Assembly (NCBI GenBank): GCA_023252195.1
Contig: JAHEXI010000006.1
Coordinates: 124,001-188,000 of the forward strand
Direction: 5' to 3'
Source of the DNA: Pseudonocardiales bacterium
Lineage (GTDB): Bacteria > Actinomycetota > Actinomycetes > Mycobacteriales > Pseudonocardiaceae
DNA length: 64,000 nt
Positions 41,903-51,426 of the stretch are shown piece by piece. Under the pieces are notes generated by a model. That model had not been told where the DNA came from, did no database searches, and saw only the letters and a program-made list of their open reading frames with translations. Each line of letters begins with the position of its first letter. Positions within the stretch are counted from its first letter, which is position 1. Both the position numbers and the translations under genes were made by a program.

Positions 41903-43087
41903 ATGACCATCGAGGCGGGCCCTCACCCGCTGTCCGCCAGCACGCTGCGGAGCCTGGCACGGGCCTCCGGTGGACTCGCCACGGCCAGTGTGGCCGAGAT
42001 GGAGCAGCGCTTTCCCTGGTTCCGCAGGCTATCGGCCGACCAGCGAGCCGGGGTACTGCTGGTCACCCAAGCCAGCGTGGCGAACTTCGTCGAGTGGCTC
42101 AAAGATCCGCAGCACTCGATCAAGCTTACGATCGACGCGTTTCGCACCGCCCCACGAGATCTGACCCACTGGGTCAGCCTGCGCCAAACCGTCGAGCTGG
42201 TCAGGGTCGCTGCCCTGGTGTTCGAGCAGCAACTGCCCGAACTCGCCGCCGACGACGCCGAACGCACCGTGCTCACCGAGGCCTCGTTGCGCTACAGCCG
42301 AGAGGTCGCCTTCGCCGCGGCCAGCACCTACGCCGGCGCCGCCGAGGCCCGAGGCGCCTGGGACGCTCGGCTGGAAGCGCTGGTGGTGGACGGCATCATG
42401 CGCGGGGATGCCGAGGAGTCGTTGCTGTCCCGCGCGGCGGCGCTGGGTTTGGAGCCTGCGGCTCCGGCGACGGTGCTGGTGGGCAATCCACCGCCGGAGG
42501 AGCCGCCAGAGCTGCTCGCCGACATTCGCGGTAGCGCCATTCGTACCGGCCGCGGAATGCTCGTCGGGGTACAGGGGTCTCGCCTCGTGTTGGTCGTCAG
42601 CGGCCGCCCCGACCCCCCGGAAAACCCACAATGGATGATCGAGGCCTTCGGTCCCGGTCCGGTAGTCGTCGGGCCGACGGTTCCGTCGCTTGCCGAGGCA
42701 CATCGCAGCGCCGCCGACGCCTTGTCCGGGCTGCGTGCCGTGGCGGCCTGGCCCACAGCACCGCGCCCGGTGCCAGCAGCGGAGTTGCTTCCCGAGCGCG
42801 CACTGGCCGGAGACCCGGAGGCGGAGCGGCTGCTGGTAGACCAGGTGATGCGCCCGCTGGCCTCGGCCAGCGGTGGATTGGTCGAGACGCTCGACGCTTT
42901 CTTCGACGCTGGCGGAGTACTGGAGGCTTGCGCCCGGCAGTTGTTCGTGCACCCCAACACGGTTCGCTACCGGTTGCGCCGGATCGCCGACATCACCGGG
43001 CGAGTACCCGGTGACCCGCGAGACGGGCTGGTGCTGCGAGTGGGCATGGCGGTCGGTCGGCTGGCCCGTTCCCGCGGCTTGTGGTGA
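41903..43087 (+). CDS. fasR: PucR-type transcriptional regulator of fatty-acid synthesis
   Basis: A 394-aa protein with a C-terminal PucR helix-turn-helix (LVETLDAFFDAGGVLEACARQLFVHPNTVRYRLRRIADITGR, residues about 330-375). The N-terminal part (RDLTHWVSLRQTVELVRVAALVFE) is helical, and the middle is a GGDEF-like degenerate domain. It lies just upstream of fabD, exactly where Streptomyces FasR activates fabDHPF transcription, and where Rv2242 lies in mycobacteria. The FasR name is by analogy with the Streptomyces protein. ATG at 41903. Confidence 0.85.
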   Translation: MTIEAGPHPLSASTLRSLARASGGLATASVAEMEQRFPWFRRLSADQRAGVLLVTQASVANFVEWLKDPQHSIKLTIDAFRTAPRDLTHWVSLRQTVELVRVAALVFEQQLPELAADDAERTVLTEASLRYSREVAFAAASTYAGAAEARGAWDARLEALVVDGIMRGDAEESLLSRAAALGLEPAAPATVLVGNPPPEEPPELLADIRGSAIRTGRGMLVGVQGSRLVLVVSGRPDPPENPQWMIEAFGPGPVVVGPTVPSLAEAHRSAADALSGLRAVAAWPTAPRPVPAAELLPERALAGDPEAERLLVDQVMRPLASASGGLVETLDAFFDAGGVLEACARQLFVHPNTVRYRLRRIADITGRVPGDPRDGLVLRVGMAVGRLARSRGLW

Positions 43088-43180
43088 CAGAGCTTTGTAG
43101 GAAGTCGACAAGAATGTATCGGTGGACTTCGTGAACGACAGCATCACGGCCGTCGCCAGGCAGGGTGTTCAGTAGACGGA

Positions 43181-44158
43181 ATGATTGCGCTGCTCGCACC
43201 CGGACAGGGTGCCCAGTCCCCTGGCATGCTGGCGCCGTGGCTGGCGCTGCGGGGTGCGCAGCGGCGGATCGCGGCGTGGTCAGACATCATCGGGTTGGAT
43301 CTGCTACGGCTGGGAACCACCGCGGCCACCGAGGAGATCAAGGACACCGCGGTGACTCAGCCGCTGGTGGTGGCACTGTCGCTGCTGGTCGCCGAGGAGT
43401 TGACGCGTCGGGTGGAGCTGCCAACCGATGCGCCGATCACCGGGCACTCAGTCGGTGAACTCGCCGCGGCAGCGGTGGCACGGGTGCTCACCGCTGACGA
43501 TGCGGTCGCCCTCGCGGCCGTCCGGGGCCATGAAATGGCCCGGGCCTGCGCGCTCGCGCCGACTGGGATGTCCGCCGTACTTGGGGGCGATCCCGATGAC
43601 GTCATGGCGGTGCTGGCCGAGCTCGGGTTGGAGGCGGCCAACTACAACGGCGCCGGCCAGATCGTCGTCGCCGGCTCCCTCGACGCACTGGCAACGCTGG
43701 CGGCACACAAGCCGGCCCGAACGCGGGTGCTGCCGCTGCCTGTCGCCGGGGCGTTCCACACCCGCTTCATGGCACCGGCCGAGCACGCGCTGACCCAGTA
43801 CGCCACCCACCTCACCGCCAAGAACCCAGCGCGCCCGTTGCTGTCCAACGCCGACGGTGAGGTGGTCGACGATGGCACCGAGATGCTGCACCGGCTCGTC
43901 ACGCAGGTGACCAGACCGGTTCGCTGGGATTCCTGTATGGCGACACTGGGCGCCTTGGCCGTCACCGCAACGGTCGAGCTCCCGCCCGCCGGCACACTGT
44001 CCGGCTTGGTGAAACGAGCTATGAAGGGCACCGTCACCCTGGCGCTGAAGACTCCCGAGGACCTCGACAAGGCCGCCGGATTCATCCGTGATCAGTTAGG
44101 GACAACCCGCTGCGCAACCGTGTACTCAGGAGCCGACCTATCAGGAACATTGGTGTGA
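43181..44158 (+). CDS. fabD: Malonyl-CoA:ACP transacylase
   Basis: A 325-aa MCAT. The active-site serine is Ser90 in ITGHSVGELAAAA, with the opening LLAPGQGAQSPGM, His near residue 190 in VAGAFHTRFM, and the C-terminal VELPPAGTLSGLVKR. It loads malonate onto AcpP. GTG of fabH overlaps the stop (GTGA), so fabD-fabH are translationally coupled; acpP and fabF follow. ATG at 43181. Confidence 0.95.
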   Translation: MIALLAPGQGAQSPGMLAPWLALRGAQRRIAAWSDIIGLDLLRLGTTAATEEIKDTAVTQPLVVALSLLVAEELTRRVELPTDAPITGHSVGELAAAAVARVLTADDAVALAAVRGHEMARACALAPTGMSAVLGGDPDDVMAVLAELGLEAANYNGAGQIVVAGSLDALATLAAHKPARTRVLPLPVAGAFHTRFMAPAEHALTQYATHLTAKNPARPLLSNADGEVVDDGTEMLHRLVTQVTRPVRWDSCMATLGALAVTATVELPPAGTLSGLVKRAMKGTVTLALKTPEDLDKAAGFIRDQLGTTRCATVYSGADLSGTLV

Positions 44159-45147
44159 GACCCCCCCTCCAGCAGCTCAGCCCGACCGCTGGTGCGCGCA
44201 TCCTCGGCTTGGGCAGCAGGCAGCCTGAACAGATTGTGACCAATGCCGACATCGCCGCACGCGGGGTCGATACCAACAACGAATGGATTCGAGCCCGGGT
44301 GGGCATCGTCGAACGGCGCATCGCCCGCCACGACCAGTCAGTCGTGGACATGGCAGTCGACGCGGGCTCCAAGGCGCTCGCCGACGCCGGCCTGACCCCC
44401 GGCGATATCGACGCGGTCCTGGTCGCAACCTGCACGATGCCCAGCTACATTCCCAACGCCGCCGCGCAGACCGCAGACCGGATCGGGGTACGGGCGGCCC
44501 CCGCCTTCGACATCAACGCCGCCTGCGCTGGCTTCTGTTACGGGCTGGGAACCGCATCGGACATGATCCGCGCCGGCTCCGCGCGGCACGTACTGGTGAT
44601 CGGTGCGGAGAAGCTGTCCGATTGGGTGGATCCCATGGATCGCTCCACCTGCATCATCTTCGCCGACGGCGCGGGCGCCGCGGTGGTCGGCCCGGCTGAC
44701 CACGGCGAGCGGCCTGGGATCGGCCCGATTGCCGCGGGCAGCGCCGGGGATCTGGTGGAGACCATCGTCGTAGCCGACCGCAATTGCTTCATCCGCCAAG
44801 AGGGCCAGGAGGTGTACCGATGGGCGATCACCCAAATCGCGCCGGTGGCGCTACGGGCACTGGAGTTGGCCGGAGTCAGTCCGGCGGACGTCGACGTGCT
44901 GGTGCCGCATCAGGCCAACCTGCGCATCGTTGAAGCTATCGCCAAGCGGATGCGGGCCGCCGGAGCCCGCGAGGACATGGTGGTGGCCGACGATATCGTC
45001 CACTCGGGCAACACGTCTTCGGCGTCGATCCCACTCGCGCTGGACCACATGCGTGCCGAAGGGCGTGTCCGTTCGGGGGATCTCGCGCTGCTGGTCGGAT
45101 TCGGCGCTGGGCTGTCGTATGCGGGTCAGGCGGTGGTTCTACCGTGA
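44155..45147 (+). CDS. fabH: 3-oxoacyl-ACP synthase III
   Basis: A 330-aa KAS III. The catalytic triad is Cys124 in DINAACAGFCYG, His near 254 in VPHQANLRI and Asn near 284 in IVHSGNTSSAS. It condenses an acyl-CoA primer with malonyl-ACP to start fatty acids and helps set branched or straight chains. GTG start overlapping fabD. Mycobacteria lack fabH at this locus, so the arrangement is closer to that of Streptomyces. Confidence 0.95.
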   Translation: MRPPLQQLSPTAGARILGLGSRQPEQIVTNADIAARGVDTNNEWIRARVGIVERRIARHDQSVVDMAVDAGSKALADAGLTPGDIDAVLVATCTMPSYIPNAAAQTADRIGVRAAPAFDINAACAGFCYGLGTASDMIRAGSARHVLVIGAEKLSDWVDPMDRSTCIIFADGAGAAVVGPADHGERPGIGPIAAGSAGDLVETIVVADRNCFIRQEGQEVYRWAITQIAPVALRALELAGVSPADVDVLVPHQANLRIVEAIAKRMRAAGAREDMVVADDIVHSGNTSSASIPLALDHMRAEGRVRSGDLALLVGFGAGLSYAGQAVVLP

Positions 45148-45253
45148 ACGACCCTGGCGCAGGGTGCCGGCCGAAGTCGTGCTCCGCAGCAGGAGGATAC
45201 GTCGCAGTACGGGGCCAACGGCCCCGATCACCGGTGATCGACAGAAGGGACAT

Positions 45254-45499
45254 ATGCAAGTGACGAACGAGGAGATCCTCCGTGGCCTCGCCGAGATCGT
45301 GAACGAGGTGGCGGGCGTCGAGACCAGCGAGATCACCCCGGAGAAGTCCTTCGTGGACGAGCTGGACATCGACTCGCTGTCCATGGTGGAAATCGCCGTG
45401 CAGGTCGAGGACCGGTTCGGCGTCAAGGTGCCAGATGACGTGCTGGCCAACCTCAAGACCGTGGGTGACGCGGTGGACTACGTCGCCAAGACCACGTGA
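45254..45499 (+). CDS. acpP: Acyl carrier protein
   Basis: An 81-aa ACP with the phosphopantetheine attachment serine Ser41 in DELDIDSLSMVEI. It carries growing acyl chains between FabD, FabH and FabF. ATG at 45254 with AGAAGGGA upstream. It lies between fabH (106-bp gap) and fabF (61-bp gap). Confidence 0.95.
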   Translation: MQVTNEEILRGLAEIVNEVAGVETSEITPEKSFVDELDIDSLSMVEIAVQVEDRFGVKVPDDVLANLKTVGDAVDYVAKTT

Positions 45500-45560
45500 G
45501 GTCGACGTACTCATCCGCGCGGACTCGACTGCTGTGGATTGATGTGGGCGGAGGCGCCGA

Positions 45561-46784
45561 ATGATGACCGAGGTTGTCATCACTGGGCTCGGGGCGACCA
45601 CCCCGCTCGGCGGGGATGTCGCATCGACCTGGGATGCCCTGCGCGCTGGCAAGAGCGGCGTCGTCGCTTTAACCGAAGACTGGGTTGAGCGCTTCGATCT
45701 ACCCGTGCGGATCGCCGCGAAGCTTGCGGTCGATCCGGCCGACTCGCTCCCGCGGGTGCAGGCCCGCCGTTGGGACCGTTGCGAGCAGGTGGCGGTGATC
45801 GCTGCGCGAGAAGCCTGGCGGCACGCCGGCACACCGGAGGTGGAGCCGGAGCGGCTGGCCGTGGTGATCGGCACCGGCATCGGCGGCGCGTTGACCTTGC
45901 TCGGACAGGATGACCTGCTTGAGAACGCGGGTATGCGCAAGGTCTCACCACTGACCATCCCCATGCTGATGCCCAACGGGCCGGCCGCGCACGTCGGTCT
46001 GGACCTGGGCGCTCGCGGTGGCGTGCACGCCCCAGTCGCCGCGTGTGCCTCCGGTGCGGAGGCGCTGGCCATCGCGTGGCGAATGCTGCGAGCCGGGGAG
46101 GTCGACGTGGTGGTGGCCGGAGGGGCCGAGGCGTGCATCATCCCCATCACGCTGGCCGGGTTCGCTCAGATGCGAGCCATGAGCACCCGCAATGACGAGC
46201 CCGAACGAGCCTCTCGCCCGTTCGATATCGCCCGGGACGGGTTCGTGCTCGGCGAGGGCGCCGGGGTGATGGTGCTCGAGCGGGCGGGGTTCGCGGCGGC
46301 TCGGGGCGCCGCGCGGCACGGTCGGTTGGCTGGGGTAGGCACCAGCTCCGATGGCCACCACATCACCGCGCCCGAGCCGGAAGGCATCGGAGCCGGCCGG
46401 GCGATCTCGACCGCGCTGCGCACTGCAGGCCTGGCTAAATCTGACATCGGGCACGTTAATGCGCACGCCACCGCCACTCCGGTCGGCGACGTCGCTGAGG
46501 CGGCCGCGATCCGGACAGCCATCGGCGACCACGCGGTGGTCACCGCACCCAAGGGAGCCTTAGGCCACCTGCTCGGAGCCGCTGGCGCGGTCGAAAGCCT
46601 GGCTTGCGTACTGGCGATGCGAGACGGTGTCGTGCCTCCGACGCTGAACCTGGAGGACCTCGATCCGAGGGTACAGCTCGACGTCGTGACCGGCTCGGCG
46701 CGCGAGGTGGAGTTGCACGCCGCCGTCAACGACTCGTTCGGATTCGGCGGGCACAACGTCGCGCTCGTCTTCACCTCGGCTTGA
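45561..46784 (+). CDS. fabF: 3-oxoacyl-ACP synthase II
   Basis: A 407-aa KAS II/KasA type enzyme. Active site: Cys162 in VAACASGAEALA, His near 298 in NAHATATPVGD and His near 333 in LGHLLGAAGAVES. It elongates acyl-ACP with malonyl-ACP. In mycobacteria two such genes (kasA, kasB) lie here and make meromycolate; a single copy here implies ordinary fatty-acid synthesis. ATG at 45561, 61 bp after acpP. Confidence 0.95.
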   Translation: MMTEVVITGLGATTPLGGDVASTWDALRAGKSGVVALTEDWVERFDLPVRIAAKLAVDPADSLPRVQARRWDRCEQVAVIAAREAWRHAGTPEVEPERLAVVIGTGIGGALTLLGQDDLLENAGMRKVSPLTIPMLMPNGPAAHVGLDLGARGGVHAPVAACASGAEALAIAWRMLRAGEVDVVVAGGAEACIIPITLAGFAQMRAMSTRNDEPERASRPFDIARDGFVLGEGAGVMVLERAGFAAARGAARHGRLAGVGTSSDGHHITAPEPEGIGAGRAISTALRTAGLAKSDIGHVNAHATATPVGDVAEAAAIRTAIGDHAVVTAPKGALGHLLGAAGAVESLACVLAMRDGVVPPTLNLEDLDPRVQLDVVTGSAREVELHAAVNDSFGFGGHNVALVFTSA

Positions 46785-46824
46785 TCGGCCGCGGGTAAGA
46801 CACTCGCTCTTGAGGAGACCACGG

Positions 46825-48315
46825 ATGACAGCTCTGGCTCATCGTGCCCGCACAGATGCCCAGCCATGCAACGGTGTCCAGGCCGCAGATGACCGGCCCA
46901 GCAACGGCAGGGCAGCTGATCCGCGCGACCCGGAACTGCGCCTGACGTGCCTGCTCGACCCTGACACGCTGGTGGCCCTGCGCCCTCGCGACACCAGCGG
47001 AGCCTTCGCTGCCCGCGGCCGCATCGACGGAGCCAAGGTGATCGCGTACTGCACCGACGCGACAAGGATGGGCGGAGCGATGGGGTCGGAGGGCTGCCGG
47101 CACATCGTCGAGGCCATCGACACCGCGATCCGGGAGCGCGCACCGGTGATCGGGTTGTGGCACTCCGGGGGGGCCCGGTTGGCCGAGGGTGTGGAAGCTC
47201 TCGACGCTGTCGGTCAAGTGTTCGCCGCCATGGTCCGCGCGTCCGGGCGGGTGCCCCAGATCTCCGTGGTGCTCGGTGCCGCCGCGGGCGGAGCCGCTTA
47301 CGGCCCCGCGCTCACCGACGTCGTGATCATGGCGCCGGAGGGCCGGGTATTCGTCACCGGTCCGGACGTGGTCCGCAGCGTCACCGGCGAGCAGATCGAC
47401 ATGGAGGCGTTGGGTGGCCCCAGCGCGCACGGCAAGAAATCCGGCGTGGCGCACATGGTCGCCGAGTCCGAGCCCGACGCGTTGCTCCGGGCCCGTCACG
47501 TCGCCGGCCTGTTCGCCCGCCCGGGGATGTTTGATCTGCACTCTCTGGGCGAGGACGCCGACCTCTCGGAATACTTGCCAACGCAGCGCCAACGCGCCTA
47601 CGACGTTCACCCATTGCTGCACGCCGTGCTTGACGATCCCGACCAGCCCGGTTCTGCTAGTGGGTTCGCTGAGATGCAACCCAAATGGGCACCCAACATC
47701 GTGGTGGGATTGGGCAGGTTCGCCGGGCGAACCATCGGAGTGATCGCGAATAATCCGCTGCGGCTCGGGGGTTGTCTGGACTCGGCGTCGGCGGACAAAG
47801 CATCGCGGTTCGTCCGGATGTGCGACGCATTCGGAGTGCCCATGCTCGTCATGGTTGACGTGCCCGGGTACCTGCCCGGCGTCGGCCAGGAATGGGACGG
47901 CGTAGTGCGCCGTGGTGCCAAGCTGGTGCACGCCTTCGCCGAAGCGGCCGTGCCCCGGGTCACTCTGGTAACTCGTAAGGCCTTCGGCGGCGCCTATATC
48001 GCCATGAACTCCCGGTCGCTGGGTGCCACCAAGGTCTTCGCCTGGCCCGATGCCGAGATGGCAGTGATGGGTGCTAAGGCCGCGGTGGGCATCCTGCACC
48101 GCAAGGCATTGGCCGCTGCGGCGGAGGAGGAGCGGGAGGCGTTGTACGCCAAACTTGCTGAGCACCACGAGCAGATCGCCGGTGGGGTGGACCGCGCCGT
48201 GGCGATCGGAGTGGTGGACGAGGTGATCAAGCCTGCGCAGACCCGGCGACGACTGGCCGAAGCACTGGCCGCGGCACCTGCCGGCCGCGGCGCGCACGGC
48301 AACATTCCGCTGTAG
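46825..48315 (+). CDS. accD6: Acyl-CoA carboxylase beta subunit
   Basis: A 496-aa carboxyltransferase beta subunit. It has GVEALDAVGQVFAAMVRASGRVPQISVVLGAAAGGAAYGPALTD in the N-terminal half and VDVPGYLPGVGQEWDGVVRRGAKLVHAFAEA plus RKAFGGAYIAMNS in the C-terminal half, the oxyanion-hole glycines. As AccD6 in mycobacteria, it would make malonyl-CoA with a biotinylated alpha subunit (not in this window) for the adjacent fab genes. ATG at 46825 has GAGGAG upstream; 40 bp after fabF. Confidence 0.93.
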   Translation: MTALAHRARTDAQPCNGVQAADDRPSNGRAADPRDPELRLTCLLDPDTLVALRPRDTSGAFAARGRIDGAKVIAYCTDATRMGGAMGSEGCRHIVEAIDTAIRERAPVIGLWHSGGARLAEGVEALDAVGQVFAAMVRASGRVPQISVVLGAAAGGAAYGPALTDVVIMAPEGRVFVTGPDVVRSVTGEQIDMEALGGPSAHGKKSGVAHMVAESEPDALLRARHVAGLFARPGMFDLHSLGEDADLSEYLPTQRQRAYDVHPLLHAVLDDPDQPGSASGFAEMQPKWAPNIVVGLGRFAGRTIGVIANNPLRLGGCLDSASADKASRFVRMCDAFGVPMLVMVDVPGYLPGVGQEWDGVVRRGAKLVHAFAEAAVPRVTLVTRKAFGGAYIAMNSRSLGATKVFAWPDAEMAVMGAKAAVGILHRKALAAAAEEEREALYAKLAEHHEQIAGGVDRAVAIGVVDEVIKPAQTRRRLAEALAAAPAGRGAHGNIPL

Positions 48316-48328
48316 CGGCACAGCACGC

Positions 48329-48928
48329 TCAGCAGGCTGCCCGCAAGTTGTCGCTCGGCCCGGTCGGACCCATCCGTAGCTGGTCGCCTTCGCCGATCAG
48401 GGGGTAGGACACCCACCAACGCAGGCACCGCACCGCCAGGTCGGGTGGTGCATCGGCGGGGTTCTGCAGGCTGGTGAAGGATGTCAGCGCGACCAGCCCA
48501 CCACCGGGTCGGGGCTCGAGCCGGTGCACCACGATGGTCCCGTCCAGCGTGGACCGGTACTGCCCGTGCCATGCGCTTTCCCCGATATCACGCGCCAGCT
48601 GCGGAATGACCGCGCTACGCCACAGCGCGTAGTCGCCTGCGTTGATGGCGTCGAAGTACCTCTGCAACACCTTCCGAATCTGGTCTGCATCCGGATGCAC
48701 TGCGGCATCCTCGGCGAACACGACGGTGGCCGGCCCAGGCTCGGGTCCTTTCGGCGGTGTCTTGCTGCCGATGGCTCCGGCTGAAGGATCCCCGATCGAG
48801 GCGAGCCGACCCGCACCTGCGACGGACGTCTGAGGTCGCAATACCACCCCAGTACCCACGGCGCCAGCCAAGACCGCGAGCACTACCAGCAGAAGGGTCC
48901 ACCCGCGCCGGGCCACGTGCTGCGCCAC
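48329..48928 (-). CDS. Conserved membrane-anchored protein
   Basis: A 199-aa protein with one N-terminal span (LLLVVLAVLAGAVGTGVVLR) and an extracytoplasmic domain. Residues about 80-190 (DQIRKVLQRYFDAINAGDYALWRSAV) look like an NTF2/SnoaL-type fold. No function is assigned. It converges on accD6 with a 13-bp gap. GTG start. Confidence 0.65.
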   Translation of the reverse strand: MAQHVARRGWTLLLVVLAVLAGAVGTGVVLRPQTSVAGAGRLASIGDPSAGAIGSKTPPKGPEPGPATVVFAEDAAVHPDADQIRKVLQRYFDAINAGDYALWRSAVIPQLARDIGESAWHGQYRSTLDGTIVVHRLEPRPGGGLVALTSFTSLQNPADAPPDLAVRCLRWWVSYPLIGEGDQLRMGPTGPSDNLRAAC

Positions 48929-49040
48929 CGGGCCACACTACGCCGCTCCAAGCCCGGCGCCAGAACCGTCAAATGGAACCTTTTCGCGGTTCTCGCCCGG
49001 CGTACGCGCAAGTGGAACCTATTGGTCGAGACCCTCCCGA

Positions 49041-49532
49041 TCAGCCCACGCGATGCAGCCAGGTCACCGGGGCGCCATCAGCCGCGCGGCGGAACGGTTC
49101 CAGCGCGTCATCCCAGGCTGCCCCGAGGAGCTGACCAAGCTGGTGGGCGAAGGACTCCGCGTCCCGAGCGGTGCCGGCCAGGGCCCGTAATTGATCCTCG
49201 CCGACCACGATGTCACCGTTGGCGCTGGTGCTGGCTCTCCACAATCCGAGCCCGGGTACGAAACAGAACCGTTCTCCATCCACCCCGGGACTGGGTTCCT
49301 CGGTGACCTCAAAGCGCAGCATCGGCCATGCCCGCAGCGCATTGGCGACCGCGGCGGCGGTGCCCGGATCGCCAGACCACTCACATTCAGCGCGCAGCTG
49401 TCCTGGAGCCGCGGCCTGCGCGGTCCACTGTAGGTCCGCCCTGATCTGCAGGACGCCCGCTATCGACCACTCGACGTGCGGACATACCGCAGACGGCGAC
49501 GAGTGGACATAGATCGTGCCACTGGTGCTCAT
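49041..49532 (-). CDS. DUF3145 protein
   Basis: A 163-aa protein of the DUF3145 family: GTIYVHSSPSAVCPHVEWSI, then RFEVTEEPSPGVDGERFCFVPGLGLW and GQLLGAAWDDALEPFRRAADGAPVTWLHRVG. This family is conserved beside the fab cluster in actinobacteria; function is unknown. ATG at 49532 (also ATG-rich start). 112 bp upstream of the 48928 gene. Confidence 0.88.
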   Translation of the reverse strand: MSTSGTIYVHSSPSAVCPHVEWSIAGVLQIRADLQWTAQAAAPGQLRAECEWSGDPGTAAAVANALRAWPMLRFEVTEEPSPGVDGERFCFVPGLGLWRASTSANGDIVVGEDQLRALAGTARDAESFAHQLGQLLGAAWDDALEPFRRAADGAPVTWLHRVG

Positions 49533-49699
49533 GTGGTACCTCCGCTGATCGACGAGGAGCGTCTTCCCCTACGTCCTCGAGATCAACTGAAGGCACCGCT
49601 ACTCATTGTGCCCTGGTGGCCGCTGGTGCGCCAGCGGTCCGGTGTGTGTCGCACTAGAAAATACTTGGGCGCACCCCGGTCGGCATGCCTGGTGAGAGA

Positions 49700-51193
49700 T
49701 CAGTGTTCGCGGGCCCCCAGTGCTTTTGCAGCGGCCAGCGCATCGACCAACCCGGTACCCTTGTCGAAGGATGTTTGGTACCCGCCTACCTGCTGGTAAG
49801 GCGCACCGTTCGAGTAACGCAATGCCGTCGACTTCAGCACTTCCTCGATTTCGGCGGGGGTCGCTGTGGGATCGGCCTGGAACAGCAATGCTACAATTCC
49901 GACGATTTGCGGTGACGCCATCGATGTACCGCTGAGCACGTTGTAACTACCCACGTCGAGAATTCCGGGGCCGTTCTGCGGCTTGAGGCCAGTGGAACAG
50001 ATCGGCAGATAGACGCGGCAGGCACCGAGGATGTTCTGCCCCGGTGCGGAGATGTCCGGCCAGGTCGAGGGGTCGCTCTTCACGCCGCGCGAGGAGAAAG
50101 TGGACACCGGACCGTTGCGGGTTCCGTTGCCTTGGTCATTGTAGGAGGCCACCGAGATGATACCGCCGGTCGGATCCTGGGCCGGCGGATTAGTGAGGCT
50201 CTTCGAGCCATCGCCACCGTCATTGCCCGCGGCCCACACCATCACAACGCCTTCCTTGACGAGCTGGCGTTGCAGTTTGACGGTCGCGGAATTCGCATCG
50301 AACTTGCCCCCGCCCTGCGGGCCATAAGAGTTGTTGACCACTCTGATCGGCGGGCATTTCGAGGCCGGCACGGCATCCCCGCACGGTTTTGCGTGGTGCT
50401 CCAGTACCCAGTTCAAAGATGAATCCGCACTGATGATCACCACGGCCGCGCCGGTGGATAACGACACGATGTCAGCGCCGGGTGCTGCACCGGACACCGT
50501 GGTGCCGTCGCTGAGCGTGACGTTGCGGCCCGCGGCGATGCTGGCCACGTGGGTACCGTGGCCGCCGAGAGACAGCGTGTCGGTGTCGACACCGAGTGGC
50601 ACGTCCTTGATGCAGCTGGTGTCGGTGTTGGACTCATCGAGGCACACGCTCTTCAGCTCGCGTACGACCTTGCCGCCAGCGAACGCGGGATGCGTGGGAT
50701 CGATTCCGGAGTCGATCACCGCGATGCTGATGCCGCTGCCGTCCAACGCGGCACCGTTCGCCCCGGACAGCGTCTGCCGGGCCTCCAGGCCACGGGTCGC
50801 CACCAACGAAGTGGAGCGGGTAGTGACCTGCGGGGGGGCTGAGGGTGCGGCGTGCACCGCGATGGGCTGGTCGCCCTCGAGGTAAGTCACGCCGGGCTGG
50901 GTGCGAGCCGCTTCGATCTGTGGCTTGGACGCCTGCGCGACCACCACGCCGATTTTGCGAAACGCGGTGACCCGGTGCATTCCGGTGGTAGCGACTGCCC
51001 GCTCAGCGTCCGCGAGCGTCGCGCCATGCACCATCACCGGCATTCGGCCGGAGGAAGCCGAGAGCAGCTGCCCGACCAGCGACGGCGACAGCGGGACAAG
51101 CGCCGGTTCCGCACTCGCCGGCATGGCAGCCAGCGTGCCTCCCGCGATCAGCCCGCTGACCAGCAGACCGGTCAGCAAACCCCGTCGACTCAT
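49700..51193 (-). CDS. Secreted subtilisin-like serine protease (S8)
   Basis: A 497-aa protease precursor. A signal peptide is clear: MSRRGLLTGLLVSGLIAGGT, cleavage expected after ASA near residue 28. An inhibitor I9-type propeptide follows, then the catalytic domain: Asp161 in IAVIDSGIDPTHP, His212 in GHGTHVASIAAG and Ser near 432 in GTSMASPQ. Four cysteines in loops may form disulphides. It would act outside the cell. The ATG at 51193 has GGGAGGG upstream; a longer frame to 51262 would destroy the signal peptide. Confidence 0.93.
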   Translation of the reverse strand: MSRRGLLTGLLVSGLIAGGTLAAMPASAEPALVPLSPSLVGQLLSASSGRMPVMVHGATLADAERAVATTGMHRVTAFRKIGVVVAQASKPQIEAARTQPGVTYLEGDQPIAVHAAPSAPPQVTTRSTSLVATRGLEARQTLSGANGAALDGSGISIAVIDSGIDPTHPAFAGGKVVRELKSVCLDESNTDTSCIKDVPLGVDTDTLSLGGHGTHVASIAAGRNVTLSDGTTVSGAAPGADIVSLSTGAAVVIISADSSLNWVLEHHAKPCGDAVPASKCPPIRVVNNSYGPQGGGKFDANSATVKLQRQLVKEGVVMVWAAGNDGGDGSKSLTNPPAQDPTGGIISVASYNDQGNGTRNGPVSTFSSRGVKSDPSTWPDISAPGQNILGACRVYLPICSTGLKPQNGPGILDVGSYNVLSGTSMASPQIVGIVALLFQADPTATPAEIEEVLKSTALRYSNGAPYQQVGGYQTSFDKGTGLVDALAAAKALGAREH

Positions 51194-51426
51194 GAACCCT
51201 CCCCTTGTTTGGCGCGTCAGGACGCACTGTGTGAGTGAACACGTAGCGCGAACAACCGTCAACGCTATGCAACCATATGCCGCGCGCGCCTGATCGGCCT
51301 GCTATGAACCAGACGCCTGTGCGAGGGTTCGGTTGCGCTCAGCGCGGGTCGCGCCCATCACGTGCGCCGGGTAGCAGAGCGGGAACGAGGATTAGTCAGC
51401 CGCGCGGTGAGCGAACAGCGCCACAG